Shown one piece after another: positions 44,313-54,072 of a stretch of DNA of 64,000 bases. Source of the stretch: CAWJPY01 sp963844865 (GTDB taxonomy: Bacteria > Acidobacteriota > Thermoanaerobaculia > Thermoanaerobaculales > Sulfomarinibacteraceae); the NCBI GenBank assembly GCA_963844865.1, contig CAWJPY010000005.1, positions 310,001 to 374,000 on the forward strand. Reading direction: 5' to 3'. A program made the position numbers and the translations under genes. Position 1 is the stretch's first letter, and every line of letters starts with the position of its first letter. The notes under the pieces are model-generated. The model did not search any database. It saw only the letters and a list, made by a program, of their open reading frames with translations, and had not been told where the DNA came from.

Positions 44313-46276
44313 ATGGCGGCCCAGCAGTCGGAAGCCGAACGCAAGTCCATGGAGCTGGCCGAGGAGTCACGGCAGAAGGTGTGGGACAAGCCCAGCTTCG
44401 TCCAGGAGCTCTTCATGGGGAAGCTGCGGGTGGACCTGATCCACCCCTTCCCCGAGCCGGACCTCGCGCGACCCGAGTTTCAGGAGATCTTCGACAAGGT
44501 GAAGCGGTTCTTCGCGGACGAGGTCGACTCGGTGGCCATCGACCGCACGGGCGAGTACCCGCCGAACGTGGTGCGGGGCCTCGCCGAGCTCGGGATGTTC
44601 GGCATGAAGATCCCCAAGGAGTACGGCGGCCTGGGGTTCACCCAGAGCGAGTACGCCAGGGTCATGCAGCTGCTCGGCAGCCTCGACGGCAACGTCTCGG
44701 CCCTGCTCTCCGCCCACCAGTCGATCGGCGTGCCCCAGCCGCTGAAGCTCTTCGGCACCGAGGAGCAGAAGAAGAAGTTCTTGCCGCGCTGCGCCGCCGG
44801 CGAGATCTCGGCTTTCGCCCTCACCGAGCCCGACGTGGGCTCCGACCCGGCTCGCCTGGCCACCACCGCCGAGCCCACCGACGACGGCGAAGGCTACATC
44901 CTCAACGGCGAGAAGCTGTGGTGCACCAACGGCACCATCGCCGAGCTGCTGGTGGTCATGGCCCGCAACCCCGACACCCACAAGATCTCGGCTTTCGTGG
45001 TCGAGACCGCTGGCCCGGCGTCAAGGTCGAGCACCGCTGCCGGTTCATGGGGCTGAAGGCGCTCGCCAACGGCGTCCTCAGCTTCCGCGACGTGCGGGTG
45101 CCGGGGGAGAACCTGATCGGCGAGGAGGGCAAGGGCCTGAAGATCGCCCTGGTCACCCTCAACACCGGCCGCCTCACCATCCCCGCCGGCACGGTGGGCA
45201 GCGCCAAGGCCTGCCTGGAGATCGGTGCGCAAGTGGTCCACGGTGCGCGAGCAGTGGGGCAAGCCCATCGGCAAGCACGAGGCGATCGCCCACCAGATCG
45301 CCGACATCGCCGCCACCACCTTCGCCATGGACGTGCGGTCACCGACTCTCGGCGGCCGGCTGGCCGACTCGCGGCCGCACGACATCCGCCTCGAGGCGGC
45401 GGCCGCCAAGGAGTGGAACACCGTCCAGCAGCCTGGCGAGATCGTCGACGAGACCATGCAGATCCGCGGCGGCCGGGGCTACGAGACCGAGGACTCCCTG
45501 GCGGCGCGCGGCGAGGCGCCCATCCCGGTCGAGCGCATGATGCGCGACTCCCGGATCAACCGGATCTTCGAGGGCTCGAGCGAGATCATGCACCTGTTCA
45601 TGGCCCGCGAGGCGGTGGACAAGCACCTCGAGGTGGCGGGCACGCTCATCGATCCCGAAGGCCACGCTCGGCAGCAGCTCGCGGCGCTGCCGCCGCATCG
45701 CCGCCTTCTACGCCGCGTGGTACCCGCAGCTGTGGTTCGAGCTGGGGACGCTGGCCGCGCTTCGCGGAGTTCGGGCCCGCTGGCCGGCCACATGCGCTTC
45801 GTGCGAGCGCTCCAGCCGCAAGCTGGCGCGCCAGATCTTCCACGGCATGGTGGTCTACCGGGGCGGACTCCAGCGCAAGCAGGGCTTCCTGTTCCGGCTG
45901 CGTGGACATCGCCTGCGAGCTCTTCGCCATGGCCACCACCCTGTCCCTGGCCGAGTCCATGCGGCGCCGCGGCGGCACCGAGGCCGCCAGCGCCCGCGCC
46001 CTGGCCGACACCTTCTGCACCACCACCAGGCGCCGGGTCCGCGGCCTCTTCCGCGCGCTGTGGCACAACGACGATGCCGCCACCTACCGCCTCGGCCAGG
46101 ACGTGCTGGAAGGGCGGCACTCGTGGCTGGAGAACGAGGCCATGGGCATCGGCTACACCGCCGAGGACATGCGGCCGCGACGGCTGTCCGACGTCGGCCC
46201 CGGCGCGCCGGGCGATGAGGCCACCGGCAACAAGGAGAAGGAGCAGGAGACCGAGCCGGTCGGGACGACCACCTGA
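44313..46276 (+). CDS. Long acyl-CoA dehydrogenase, multiply frameshifted in this sequence
   Basis: FAD-dependent acyl-CoA dehydrogenase of about 650 residues, longer than the usual 380-400, like VLCAD/ACAD9 or FadE-type enzymes with a C-terminal helical extension. The N-terminal part (44313 to about 45012) has IPKEYGGLGFTQSEYARVM and FALTEPDVGSDPA. The frame then changes near 45012, 45225, 45350 and several times between 45690 and 45905. Pieces in different frames include FMGLKALANGVLSFRDVRVP, IRGGRGYETE, RMMRDSRINRIFEGSSEI and the C-terminal WLENEAMGIGYTAEDM. All pieces are collinear and conserved, so single-base sequence errors are more likely than decay. ATG 44313 follows AAGGAGG. It probably acts in beta-oxidation. 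Confidence 0.8.
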
Positions 46277-46792
46277 CCAGCGCCCGTCCCGACGTCTGGA
46301 AGCGGTTCGAGGGAGTCGGGCGATCCGGGCGCCGCAACGCCGCACGCGGGACGCGAGGACGACCGGCGACCACACCGCGCGGACGCACGCAGCGACGTCA
46401 AAGCCGGTGCCAGGCACCCCGTCTTGATTCGATAGAACGGATGCCGCTTCATCCGAAAGGGTGCCTGGCACCGCCCTTGACCTTCCCAACGCCAAAAGGT
46501 GCCCGACATCCGTGCCTGCCTGCAATGTGCAGCACAATAATGAGGGATTGAAACTCGGCTCGAATCCCTCGTCCGATCATCCACGCTTCCTCCCTGAAGT
46601 GAGGCACGTCCATCCGCGGTGTCACGCCGTGGAGAATGCCCTCGGCAAAGCTGTGGAGAACTCACCTGCCAATTCCCGTGGAACAGCGAGAGGTGGGGAT
46701 GAACGCACAGGATCGGGCACGCGGTGCACGTCTCCCCATCGCAATGTTGCTGCAATTGATTGACGATTGTCGGCCGTGTCGAGCGAAGGCGG
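46277..46792. repeat. Gene-free spacer with palindrome family copy D
   Basis: 516 bases between convergent genes. Bases 46390-46480 are a leftward copy of the dispersed family with perfect outer arms: GGTGCCAGGCACC at 46406-46418 and GGTGCCTGGCACC at 46460-46472, separated by 41 bases as in copy C. Bases 46490-46780 are less GC-rich, with TGCAATGTGCAGCACAATAA and CTGTGGAGAACTC, and hold no gene I can support. Confidence 0.8.
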
Positions 46793-47809
46793 CTACCGGA
46801 TGGAGCGCGCCGGGGCCCACACCACCCGGCTGCTCCACGGACCGCTGAGAACGCGCACCCGGGTCGGCCCCGACCGCCCTCCCCCCTCCAGGACCCGCAC
46901 CCTGGTGCCCGACTCCAGCTCCAGGCAGTGCTGCGAGGAGCGGAGCGAGGCCAGGCCGCCCTCGTCCCCCGCCTCGAGCGCGGCCGACAGCTCCACACCC
47001 GCGTCGCGGTCCAACCCGACCAGGACGGGGCCCCCACCGGGGTCCTGCAGCCGGCCGATCTCGCCCCGCGTTCTGGGGGCCGCGAACAGCCGGCCGCCGA
47101 CCCCTCCGTGGTGGGCGGTCCCCAGCCACCACAGCCCGCCGAGGAGCGCGACCACCACCGCCGCGGCGGTGGCCACCCGGCGCCATCGCCGACCCCTCGC
47201 GCCAGGCGCCGCCGTGGCGTCTCCCGACTGCGGCACGGCGGTTTCGGGCGGGGGCCCCACGGGCACGAAAGGCGGCGGGCTGGCGGCGAACTCCTCGCCG
47301 CAGCCCGTGCAGCGCAGCGTCCTGCCGTAGTAGCGGGCGTGCACGCGGAACCGGGCGCCGCATGCCGTGCAGGTGTGGGAGTAGCTGGGCGGCACGCCCG
47401 CAGAGCCCTGGGCCGCGCCCTCGGTGGACGTCCCGGTGGTCGACGTCACCGTCCCGGTGGAGGCCGCCTCCTCAGCTGCAAGACCCTCGGGGGCCGGGGG
47501 TGTGACGGGTGCCGGCGGCGCGGCACGAGGGGCCTCCCCCTCCTCCAACGTGAACACCGATCCACACCGCTGGCAGCGGACGCGACGTCCCACCAGCTCG
47601 GGTCGTACGGCCAGGGGCGTCCCACAACCGGGGCACGGCCGGGACCGTGACCCGGGTGGGTTGGCGCCCGGCACCACGAACTCGGTGCCGCAGCGGCCGC
47701 AGCGCAGGCGCCGACCGCGATGGCGCGCCTCCACCTGGAGGGTGGCGCCGCAGCCGGCGCACACACGCCTCTCCGCGGCCGCCGCCTGTTCAGGCTCCGA
47801 GCTGCTCAT
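46793..47809 (-). CDS. Three-zinc-ribbon membrane protein (MJ0042-type fingers)
   Basis: 338-residue protein. Three CxxC...CxxC zinc ribbons of the MJ0042 type lie in the cytoplasmic N-terminal part: CAGCGATLQVEARHRGRRLR with CGRCG (residues 17-40), CPGCGTPLAV with CQRCG (59-82) and CTACGARFRV with CTGCG (about 147-169). A Pro/Ala/Thr-rich linker joins the second and third. A single membrane helix (VATAAAVVVALLGGLWWLG, near 214-232) follows, then about 100 periplasmic residues ending in a beta-rich, SH3-like stretch (SGTRVRVLEGGGR). Function unknown; such proteins may sense envelope state. The ribosome binding site AGAGGAG abuts ATG 47809. It lies 47 bases after the amidohydrolase gene. Confidence 0.82.
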   Translation of the reverse strand: MSSSEPEQAAAAERRVCAGCGATLQVEARHRGRRLRCGRCGTEFVVPGANPPGSRSRPCPGCGTPLAVRPELVGRRVRCQRCGSVFTLEEGEAPRAAPPAPVTPPAPEGLAAEEAASTGTVTSTTGTSTEGAAQGSAGVPPSYSHTCTACGARFRVHARYYGRTLRCTGCGEEFAASPPPFVPVGPPPETAVPQSGDATAAPGARGRRWRRVATAAAVVVALLGGLWWLGTAHHGGVGGRLFAAPRTRGEIGRLQDPGGGPVLVGLDRDAGVELSAALEAGDEGGLASLRSSQHCLELESGTRVRVLEGGGRSGPTRVRVLSGPWSSRVVWAPARSIR

Positions 47810-47856
47810 CTCCTCTCGAGCTTACGCCAGCCACGAGCACGGCGTGGTGACGTGCC

Positions 47857-49539
47857 TCAATGCGTGGCCCGGTAGCGCACCTCGCCCCCGATGATGGTGG
47901 CCTGCACCCGGGTGGCCGGGATCTGCTCGTCCGGCACCGTCATGATGTCCTGGGAGAGGACGGTGATGTCGGCCAGCTTGCCCACCTCGAGGGAGCCCTT
48001 GACGTCCTCCTCGAAGGCCGCGTAGGCGGCATCCAGGGTCATGGTACGCAGCGCTTCGGTGCGCGTCATGGCCTGCTCGGGATGGAAGGCCTCACCGTCG
48101 GCCATGCGCCGGGTGACCGCGGCGTAGAAGGTGGCGATGGGATCGACCGCTTCGACCGGCGCGTCGGTGCCGCTGGCGATTACCGCCCCGCTGTCCAACA
48201 GGCTGCGCCAGAGGTACCCCTCCTCGCCGGCCCGCCGCACCCCCAGCCGCTTCTCCACCCAGGGACCGTCGGAGGTGCAGTGAACGGGCTGCATGGCCGC
48301 GATCACACCGAGGCGGGCGAACCGCGGCATGTCCTCGGGCGCCAGGTGCTGAGCGTGCTCGATCCTCCAGCGCAGCCCCGCCCCGTCCGGTCGCCCCGCC
48401 AGCGCCTCCTGGTAGATGTCCAGCACCTCCCGGTTGGCGCGGTCGCCGATGGCGTGGACGCACAGCTGCAGGTGGGACTCGAGGGCCAGCCGCGCGGCCT
48501 CGCGCAGGGTCTCCGGGGAGTCCACCGGCAGGCCCGAGCTGGTCGGAAGGTCGTCGTAGGGCGCCAGCATCCACGCCGTGTGGGAGCCCAGGGCGCCGTC
48601 CGCGTAGCGCTTGATCCCGCCCACGGTCAGGAAGCCGTGGCCCGCCCGCTGCACGACGAAGCCCGGCAGGCGCTGCTCGAGCACCCCGTTCGGCTCGCCC
48701 AGCATCACCCACAGCCTGAGCGGCAGCTCGCCGTCCTCGGCCAGCCTGCGCAGCACCTCCACGACGCGGAAGCTGGACCCGGCGTCCTGGAAGCTGGTGA
48801 TGCCCCTGGAGACGCAGCGCCGGCCGGCCAGCGCCACCAGACGCTTCACGGTGGCGTCGTCCGGTTCGCCCACGGCCATGGCCTGGGCGCGGTCCCCGGC
48901 CAGGTCCAGGAGGATGCCGGTGGCATGGCCTTCCCCGTCGCGCACGATGTCGCCACCGGGCGGGTCCGGGGTCGCGTCGGTGATGCCGAGCAGGTCCAGC
49001 GCGCGCTCGTTCACCATGGCCGCGTGCCCGGTGGCGTGCTCGAGGAGCACGGGGTTGTCGGGGGAGGTCGCGCTCAGGCTGTGGTGAGTGGGGAGGCCCT
49101 CCACGGCTCCGCCGGGCGGATGCGTCCACCGCTCCTGGTGCCAGCCCCGGCCCACGATCCACTGCCCCGGCGGAGTTTCCCGCACCGCCGCGGCCACCTG
49201 CGCCACGATCTCGTCCCAGTCCGAAGCCCGGCTCAGGTCGAGCTGCACCTCGGCCCAACCGACACCCAGGAAGTGGGCGTGGCCCTCGATGAGGCCAGGC
49301 GTGGCCACGCCCCCGTCCAGGTCCATGACGTGGGTGGAGGGACCGATGAACCTGCGCACCTCCCTCTCGTCCCCCACGGCCACGATCCGGTCACCGCGCA
49401 CCGCCAACGCCTCTGCCGCCGGACGGCTCGCGTCCATGGTCAGGATCCGGCCCCCCAGGAGCACCAGGTCGGCAGGATCCGGAGCCCCACCACAGCCCGA
49501 CAGCACCACCAGCAGCATCGCCATCCACCAGCCTTTCAT
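47857..49539 (-). CDS. Amidohydrolase (YtcJ-like), lipoprotein
   Basis: 560-residue metal-dependent hydrolase of the amidohydrolase superfamily, amidohydrolase_3/YtcJ branch. The N-terminal signal ends in the lipobox VLSGC (Cys16). Metal-ligand motifs: GLIEGHAHFLG (HxH, near residue 80), later HAIGDRANREVLD and EHAQHLAPEDM, and the Asp in ASGTDAPVEAVDP. The closing KGSLEVGKLADITVLSQDIM is typical. As a lipoprotein it would act on exogenous substrates in the periplasm. Substrate unknown. ATG 49539 is used. It lies between a TonB receptor gene and the zinc-ribbon gene, all leftward. Confidence 0.92.
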   Translation of the reverse strand: MKGWWMAMLLVVLSGCGGAPDPADLVLLGGRILTMDASRPAAEALAVRGDRIVAVGDEREVRRFIGPSTHVMDLDGGVATPGLIEGHAHFLGVGWAEVQLDLSRASDWDEIVAQVAAAVRETPPGQWIVGRGWHQERWTHPPGGAVEGLPTHHSLSATSPDNPVLLEHATGHAAMVNERALDLLGITDATPDPPGGDIVRDGEGHATGILLDLAGDRAQAMAVGEPDDATVKRLVALAGRRCVSRGITSFQDAGSSFRVVEVLRRLAEDGELPLRLWVMLGEPNGVLEQRLPGFVVQRAGHGFLTVGGIKRYADGALGSHTAWMLAPYDDLPTSSGLPVDSPETLREAARLALESHLQLCVHAIGDRANREVLDIYQEALAGRPDGAGLRWRIEHAQHLAPEDMPRFARLGVIAAMQPVHCTSDGPWVEKRLGVRRAGEEGYLWRSLLDSGAVIASGTDAPVEAVDPIATFYAAVTRRMADGEAFHPEQAMTRTEALRTMTLDAAYAAFEEDVKGSLEVGKLADITVLSQDIMTVPDEQIPATRVQATIIGGEVRYRATH

Positions 49540-49631
49540 CACGCGATCCTCCTCCGACAGGGTACCCCGCGCGCGCGGCCGACGACACCGAGCGGGAGCT
49601 GGGTCCGCGCGACTCGCCCCGGCCGCCGCCC

Positions 49632-51809
49632 TCAGATTCGACCCCGGATCGCGACCTCCAGGGCCCGTCCCGGGGCCAGCACAGCAGCCTCGTCCGCCGA
49701 CGCCAGGTAGGCTCGGTCGGAGAGGTTGCGCCCCCAGAGCTCGACCCGGACGCCTTCCCGCAGCCGCCACCCCACCCCGGCGTCCAACACTCCATGGGCC
49801 GGCACCACCTGCTCCGAGGGCCCCGGTCTGCCGTCGCGGCCGAAGACCGCTCCCCGCAGCAGCCACCACCACGGCCGGGAGGGATCCGAGCGCAGGATGA
49901 GGAACACGCCCGGCGCGGGTACGTCGTCCGTGGGCGAGCTGTCGTCCAGCACCTCACCGCGGATGAGCTGCGCGCCCACACCGAGGGAGACGGCGCCGCC
50001 GACGGCCACCTGGCCCTCCACCTCGACCCCCCGGATCTCGGCCTCTCCCCGGTTGCGGAAGAAGTAGTCGCCATCCTCCTTGTAGCGTTCGATGAGGTTG
50101 ATGATCCGGTACAGATAGCCGTAGGCCGAGAGTTGGAACCGTTCGCCCCGCCAGTGCGCCGCCACATCCAACTGGCGGCTGGTCTCGGGTTCCAGGGCGG
50201 GGTTGCCGGTGATGAACCCTCGCCCCGTCACGCCGCGGTAGTAGCGGTCGGACAGGAGGGCGTCGCGGAAGCCCCGCGCCACCTGGGCGGTCAGCTCCAC
50301 CCGCGGCCGCGGCCGGAAGCTGACGGCGGCGAAACCCGACAGCGCGCCGTTCACGGCGCTGTCGTCCCCGAAGTAGCCGCCGCGGTTGGTGGCCTCCACA
50401 CGGTCCCCCCGGAGCCCTGCGGCGAGCCCCCACCGCTCCCAGTCCCGGTGCAGGGCGGCGAACACTCCGAGGTCGTCCTTCCGCGCGTCGGCCACCGAGA
50501 TCTCGGTGACCGCGCCCTCGAGCTCGCCAGCGGGGCCGAAGTCCGAGGTGCGGTTCAGTGCCTCCAGGCCGTACCGGCCGTAGGCCTGCAGGCCGAGGAC
50601 CAACCGTGCGCCTCCGAGGGGACGCTCACCTTCGAGGCGCAGGCCGTAGTCTGAGGAGTCCACCTGGGAGCTGGCGACCCGACGCACGGCTCCGCGGTCG
50701 TCCAGGGCCTTCTTGTCCAGAACGAGGCGGTAACGATCCCAGGAGGCGGACGCGCTGATGCGGTTCCACCGCCCCGCCCCGGGATGCTCGAAGCCCAGGG
50801 AGAGTCGGTGGGAGTTCTCCTCCGGGTAGAGCACCCGCTCCACGTCGGCGTCAGGCGACGGCTTGCCCACGTCGCGGGCCAGGTCGCTGCGCCAGCCCGC
50901 CCACAGCACGCCGCCCGCCAGCTCGGCCTGCCAGCCCAGCCGGCCGCCCAGCAGCCGTGCTCCCGAGCTCGGGACGCGCCCCCGCGGGCTCTCGTAGTCG
51001 GCGAACTCCCGGTAGTGACCGCCCACCAGCACGCCGCCCACCGGAGTGGATGTGGAGTAGCTGGCCACCGCACCGCGCTCGTCGGCCACAGTGCCGGCCA
51101 CCAGCCCCCACCGGAGCTCGTCCGGCGAGCCGGGGGTGGGCATCCGCGAGCGCATGCGGATGATGCCGCCCAGGGCGTCCGAGCCATAGGCCACGGTGCC
51201 GGGCCCGCGCACCACCTCCACCTCTTCGATGGTGAGGGGATCGAGGAAGGTCGCCGAGGGCCCGGCACGGCGCTCGGCGCTCACTCTGCCGTCGTCGAGG
51301 AGGATCAGCGTGCGGTGCTTGGACAGGCCCCGCAACCCCGGGACCGCGGCGTGGCCCTCCCCCGTCTGGTCCGCCCCCGGCACGTTCTCCAGCACCTGGG
51401 GGAGATCCGCCGGCAGGCGCTGGCGGAGATCGGCGAGCCCGATCACCGTGGTGGCCACCGCCGGCGGCAGCTCCAGGTCCGGGATGACCCCGCTCACCAC
51501 CGTCACCTCGGCGGCGGTCGCCGCCGCCCGCACCACCAGGGGCGGCGCTCCTCCTTCCTCGGTGATGGTCACCGGGGCCAGCGCCACGCCGTCCGGGCGA
51601 GCGATGAAGAGCACGAAGGGCAGCTCAGGGTCGGGAGCGAGGGTGGCGCGCCCCATGCGGTCCGCCACCACCGATCCGGAGCGGCCCACCACCGTGATCC
51701 GCGCACCGGCCAGGGGCGCATCGTCGGGGCCCAGGATCTGGACGTCGAGAGCGGCCGCAGGCATCGCCGTCATCACCGCCAGCGCCACCAAGTACGCCCA
51801 ACGCCTCAT
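49632..51809 (-). CDS. TonB-dependent receptor
   Basis: 725-residue outer-membrane active transporter. Signal peptide (MRRWAYLVALAVMTAMPAAA), then a carboxypeptidase-regulatory-like beta domain (about residues 22-95, DVQILGPDDAPLAGARITV), the plug (DLPQVLENVPGADQTGEG, LRGLSKHRTLILLDDGRV, IEEVEVVRGPGTVAYGSDAL) and a 22-strand barrel. The C-terminus EVAIRGRI is a little unusual in lacking a final aromatic. The regulatory-like domain is common in Bacteroidota and Acidobacteriota receptors. The ligand is unknown. It is divergent from the riboswitch-controlled btuB. Confidence 0.93.
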   Translation of the reverse strand: MRRWAYLVALAVMTAMPAAALDVQILGPDDAPLAGARITVVGRSGSVVADRMGRATLAPDPELPFVLFIARPDGVALAPVTITEEGGAPPLVVRAAATAAEVTVVSGVIPDLELPPAVATTVIGLADLRQRLPADLPQVLENVPGADQTGEGHAAVPGLRGLSKHRTLILLDDGRVSAERRAGPSATFLDPLTIEEVEVVRGPGTVAYGSDALGGIIRMRSRMPTPGSPDELRWGLVAGTVADERGAVASYSTSTPVGGVLVGGHYREFADYESPRGRVPSSGARLLGGRLGWQAELAGGVLWAGWRSDLARDVGKPSPDADVERVLYPEENSHRLSLGFEHPGAGRWNRISASASWDRYRLVLDKKALDDRGAVRRVASSQVDSSDYGLRLEGERPLGGARLVLGLQAYGRYGLEALNRTSDFGPAGELEGAVTEISVADARKDDLGVFAALHRDWERWGLAAGLRGDRVEATNRGGYFGDDSAVNGALSGFAAVSFRPRPRVELTAQVARGFRDALLSDRYYRGVTGRGFITGNPALEPETSRQLDVAAHWRGERFQLSAYGYLYRIINLIERYKEDGDYFFRNRGEAEIRGVEVEGQVAVGGAVSLGVGAQLIRGEVLDDSSPTDDVPAPGVFLILRSDPSRPWWWLLRGAVFGRDGRPGPSEQVVPAHGVLDAGVGWRLREGVRVELWGRNLSDRAYLASADEAAVLAPGRALEVAIRGRI

Positions 51810-51974
51810 CCCTCACCCCCCGCGCACCCCGGATTGCCCTCGAAATGGTCTCGGCCCGAGCGGGCCGCCGCCGACGGCATCGGCGGCTCCCCACCCTCAT
51901 CCTCGGCCGCCGAGACTACCACGGACCGGAGAGCCCCCCATACCCTTGACCCGGCTCCAGCCGGGGAGGTACGG

Positions 51975-52185
51975 TGAGGGTGCGGAACAGTCGCCGAAAG
52001 GTGCACGAGGGAAGCCGGTGTGAGTCCGGTGCGGCCCCCGCCACTGTGACCGGGGACGGACCGCTCGGGGGCGAGCCCACGGGGGTGAGCCCGGCCACTG
52101 GTCGATGGGATCGCGAGGTTCATCGGCTGGGAAGGCGAGCGGGACCGGTTGATCCGGGAGCCAGGAGACCTGCTGTTCCAGTCTT
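51975..52185 (+). promoter_or_regulatory. Cobalamin riboswitch upstream of btuB
   Basis: The class I cobalamin core is clear: AAAGGTGCACGAGGGAAGCC, GGTGTGAGTCCGGTGCGG, CCCCGCCACTGTGACCGGGG, GCCCGGCCACTGG, GGCTGGGAAGGCGAGCGG and GGGAGCCAGGAGACCTGC. The ends are approximate. The last element finishes about 20 bases before the btuB start, so control is likely at translation initiation; no terminator with a T-run is seen between. Confidence 0.96.
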
Positions 52186-52203
52186 GAAACGGGAGGTTTC
52201 GCC

Positions 52204-54072
52204 GTGCCCAGCCGTCCACTCCTCGCCGCCACGAAGGTCGCATCCCTGCTCCTGGCCGTCGCCCCTGTCGCAGGAGCCCAGAGCTCCGGAAGCACCCAGC
52301 CCGGTCCCTTCGCGGGTGAGATCACGGTCACCGCGACCGGGACCGAGACCGGCACCGAGGAGGTGCCCGCGCCCATCACCGTCCTCACTCGCCAGGAGAT
52401 GGACGACGCCCTCGAGGAGTCGGTGGCCGGGTTGCTGCAGCGGGTGCCCGGGCTCACGGTGATGCGCTCCGGCGACCAGGGGAAGGTGGCGTCCCTGTTC
52501 TCCCGCGGGACCGACTCCGACCAGACCCTGATCCTGTTCGACGGCGTCCGGCTCAACTCGCCGTACTACGGCGGGTACGACGCGAGCCTCCTCGCCACCG
52601 CCGGCCTGGAGCGGATCGAGGTCGCCCGGGGGCCGTACTCCGCCCTGTGGGGCGCCGACGCGGTGGGGGGAGTCGTCAACCTCGTCCCGGAGCGTGGCCG
52701 TCGCCCCCTCGGCGCCACCTTCTTCGGTGAGGGCGGTCAGAGCGGCTGGCAGCGGTTCGAGGGCACGGTCGGGACCGGGGGCAAGCACCTCGATCTCCTC
52801 CTGTCGGGGCTCGACCGCTCCGGCACGGGGGAGCTCGACAACAGCGACTTCAGCACCCGCCAGCTCCTCGGTGACGTGGGCTGGACCTGGGACCGGGGTG
52901 ACCGGGTCGGGGTGGTCGTCCAGCGGTTGCGCGCCTCCACGGGCATTCCCTACGTGACCCCCGGCGAGCCCACGCCCAACCGTCGCCAGTGGTCCGATCA
53001 GGACCTGGTGGCGGTGCCGGTGCATCTCGAGCCGACCGACGGCTGGCGATTGGACCTCGCTGTCAGCCAGGTGGACGCCGAGTTCCGTTTCCACGATCCG
53101 GACGACCCGTGGGGCCTCACCGAGCAGACGACGCACACCACCAGCCGCGAGGCGCGGCTGGCCAGCCGCCACGACCTGGGCCGGCACGTCTTCACCTGGG
53201 GCGGCGAGTGGGTCGACGGGAGCGCCCGCGACGCCACCAACCTGGGCAGCGACCTGAACGGCCGCGGCACCACCCTGGGCGGCAGCTTCGTGCAGGAGGA
53301 GTGGCATGGCCGCGGCGGGCTCACGGTGCTCGCCGGCCTGCGCTTCGACCGCACCAACGCCTGGGGCTCCCAGCTGTCGCCGCGCCTCCACGTCGGGTGG
53401 GCGCTGTCGGAGACCACCGAGCTCCGAGCCAGCTACGGCCGCGCGTTCCGTCAGCCCTCCCTGTCCGAGCTCTACGGCCCCGTCTTCGGCAACCCCGACC
53501 TGACACCGGAACGCTCGACCTCCTCCGAGGTGGGCCTCACGCATACGACGGCGAGCGGTCGCGCACGCGTCCAGGTGCAGGCGTTCGCCACCGACCTGGA
53601 GGACCTCATCCAGTTCGACTTCGTCACCTACCGGAGCCGCAACGTCTCGAGCGCGCGCATCCGCGGCGCCGAGCTCGAGGCCGAGCAGGCCCTCACCGCA
53701 CGCCTCCGCCAGATCGCCCAGGTCACCTTCCTGGACACCCACGACGGCAGTGGAGGCGGGCCACTCTTGCGGCGGCCCCGATGGAGCGGCGCCTACACCC
53801 TCACGGGGTCCATCGGGCCGGCGCTGCGCGGCGACCTCACGGTGCTCTACGTCGGCGCCCGATCGGACGTGGACCCGGTCACCTTCGCCACCCGCCGGGT
53901 GGGGGGATTCGTCACCGCGGACCTGGCCGCAGCCATCCCGGTGGCCGCCGGCCTCGAGCTGACGGTTCGTTTCGCCAACCTCCTGAATCGTGTCTATGAG
54001 GAGGTCCTGGGCTATCCCGCGCCAGGGCGGCGGGTGATGGCCGGCTGCCGTGTCATCCTGGCGGGGGGATGA
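52204..54072 (+). CDS. btuB: Cobalamin TonB-dependent outer-membrane receptor BtuB
   Basis: 622-residue outer-membrane receptor. Signal peptide (LLAATKVASLLLAVAPVAGA), then a TonB-box-like ITVTATGTE, the plug (VAGLLQRVPGLTVMRSGDQG, SRGTDSDQTLILFDGVRLNS, LERIEVARGPYSALWGADAV) and a 22-strand barrel ending in YEEVLGYPAPGRRVMAG. Plug motifs match BtuB closely. GTG 52204 follows GGGAGG with normal spacing. The upstream cobalamin riboswitch makes the ligand assignment strong; cognate importer genes are btuF-btuD-btuC at 37.8-40.6 kb. Confidence 0.94.
   Translation: MPSRPLLAATKVASLLLAVAPVAGAQSSGSTQPGPFAGEITVTATGTETGTEEVPAPITVLTRQEMDDALEESVAGLLQRVPGLTVMRSGDQGKVASLFSRGTDSDQTLILFDGVRLNSPYYGGYDASLLATAGLERIEVARGPYSALWGADAVGGVVNLVPERGRRPLGATFFGEGGQSGWQRFEGTVGTGGKHLDLLLSGLDRSGTGELDNSDFSTRQLLGDVGWTWDRGDRVGVVVQRLRASTGIPYVTPGEPTPNRRQWSDQDLVAVPVHLEPTDGWRLDLAVSQVDAEFRFHDPDDPWGLTEQTTHTTSREARLASRHDLGRHVFTWGGEWVDGSARDATNLGSDLNGRGTTLGGSFVQEEWHGRGGLTVLAGLRFDRTNAWGSQLSPRLHVGWALSETTELRASYGRAFRQPSLSELYGPVFGNPDLTPERSTSSEVGLTHTTASGRARVQVQAFATDLEDLIQFDFVTYRSRNVSSARIRGAELEAEQALTARLRQIAQVTFLDTHDGSGGGPLLRRPRWSGAYTLTGSIGPALRGDLTVLYVGARSDVDPVTFATRRVGGFVTADLAAAIPVAAGLELTVRFANLLNRVYEEVLGYPAPGRRVMAGCRVILAGG

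Noticed and set aside
44313..46276. Two separate acyl-CoA dehydrogenase genes
   Set aside because: The pieces are collinear parts of one enzyme with no duplicated motifs, so one frameshifted gene is the simpler reading.
46530..46580. tRNA gene or remnant (GGCTCGAATCCC resembles a T-arm)
   Set aside because: No matching acceptor stem, D-arm or anticodon arm could be built around it.
46620..46780. Replication origin, from a DnaA-box-like TGTGGAGAA and local A/T richness
   Set aside because: Only one or two poor matches, no box cluster, and no dnaA, dnaN or gyrB nearby.
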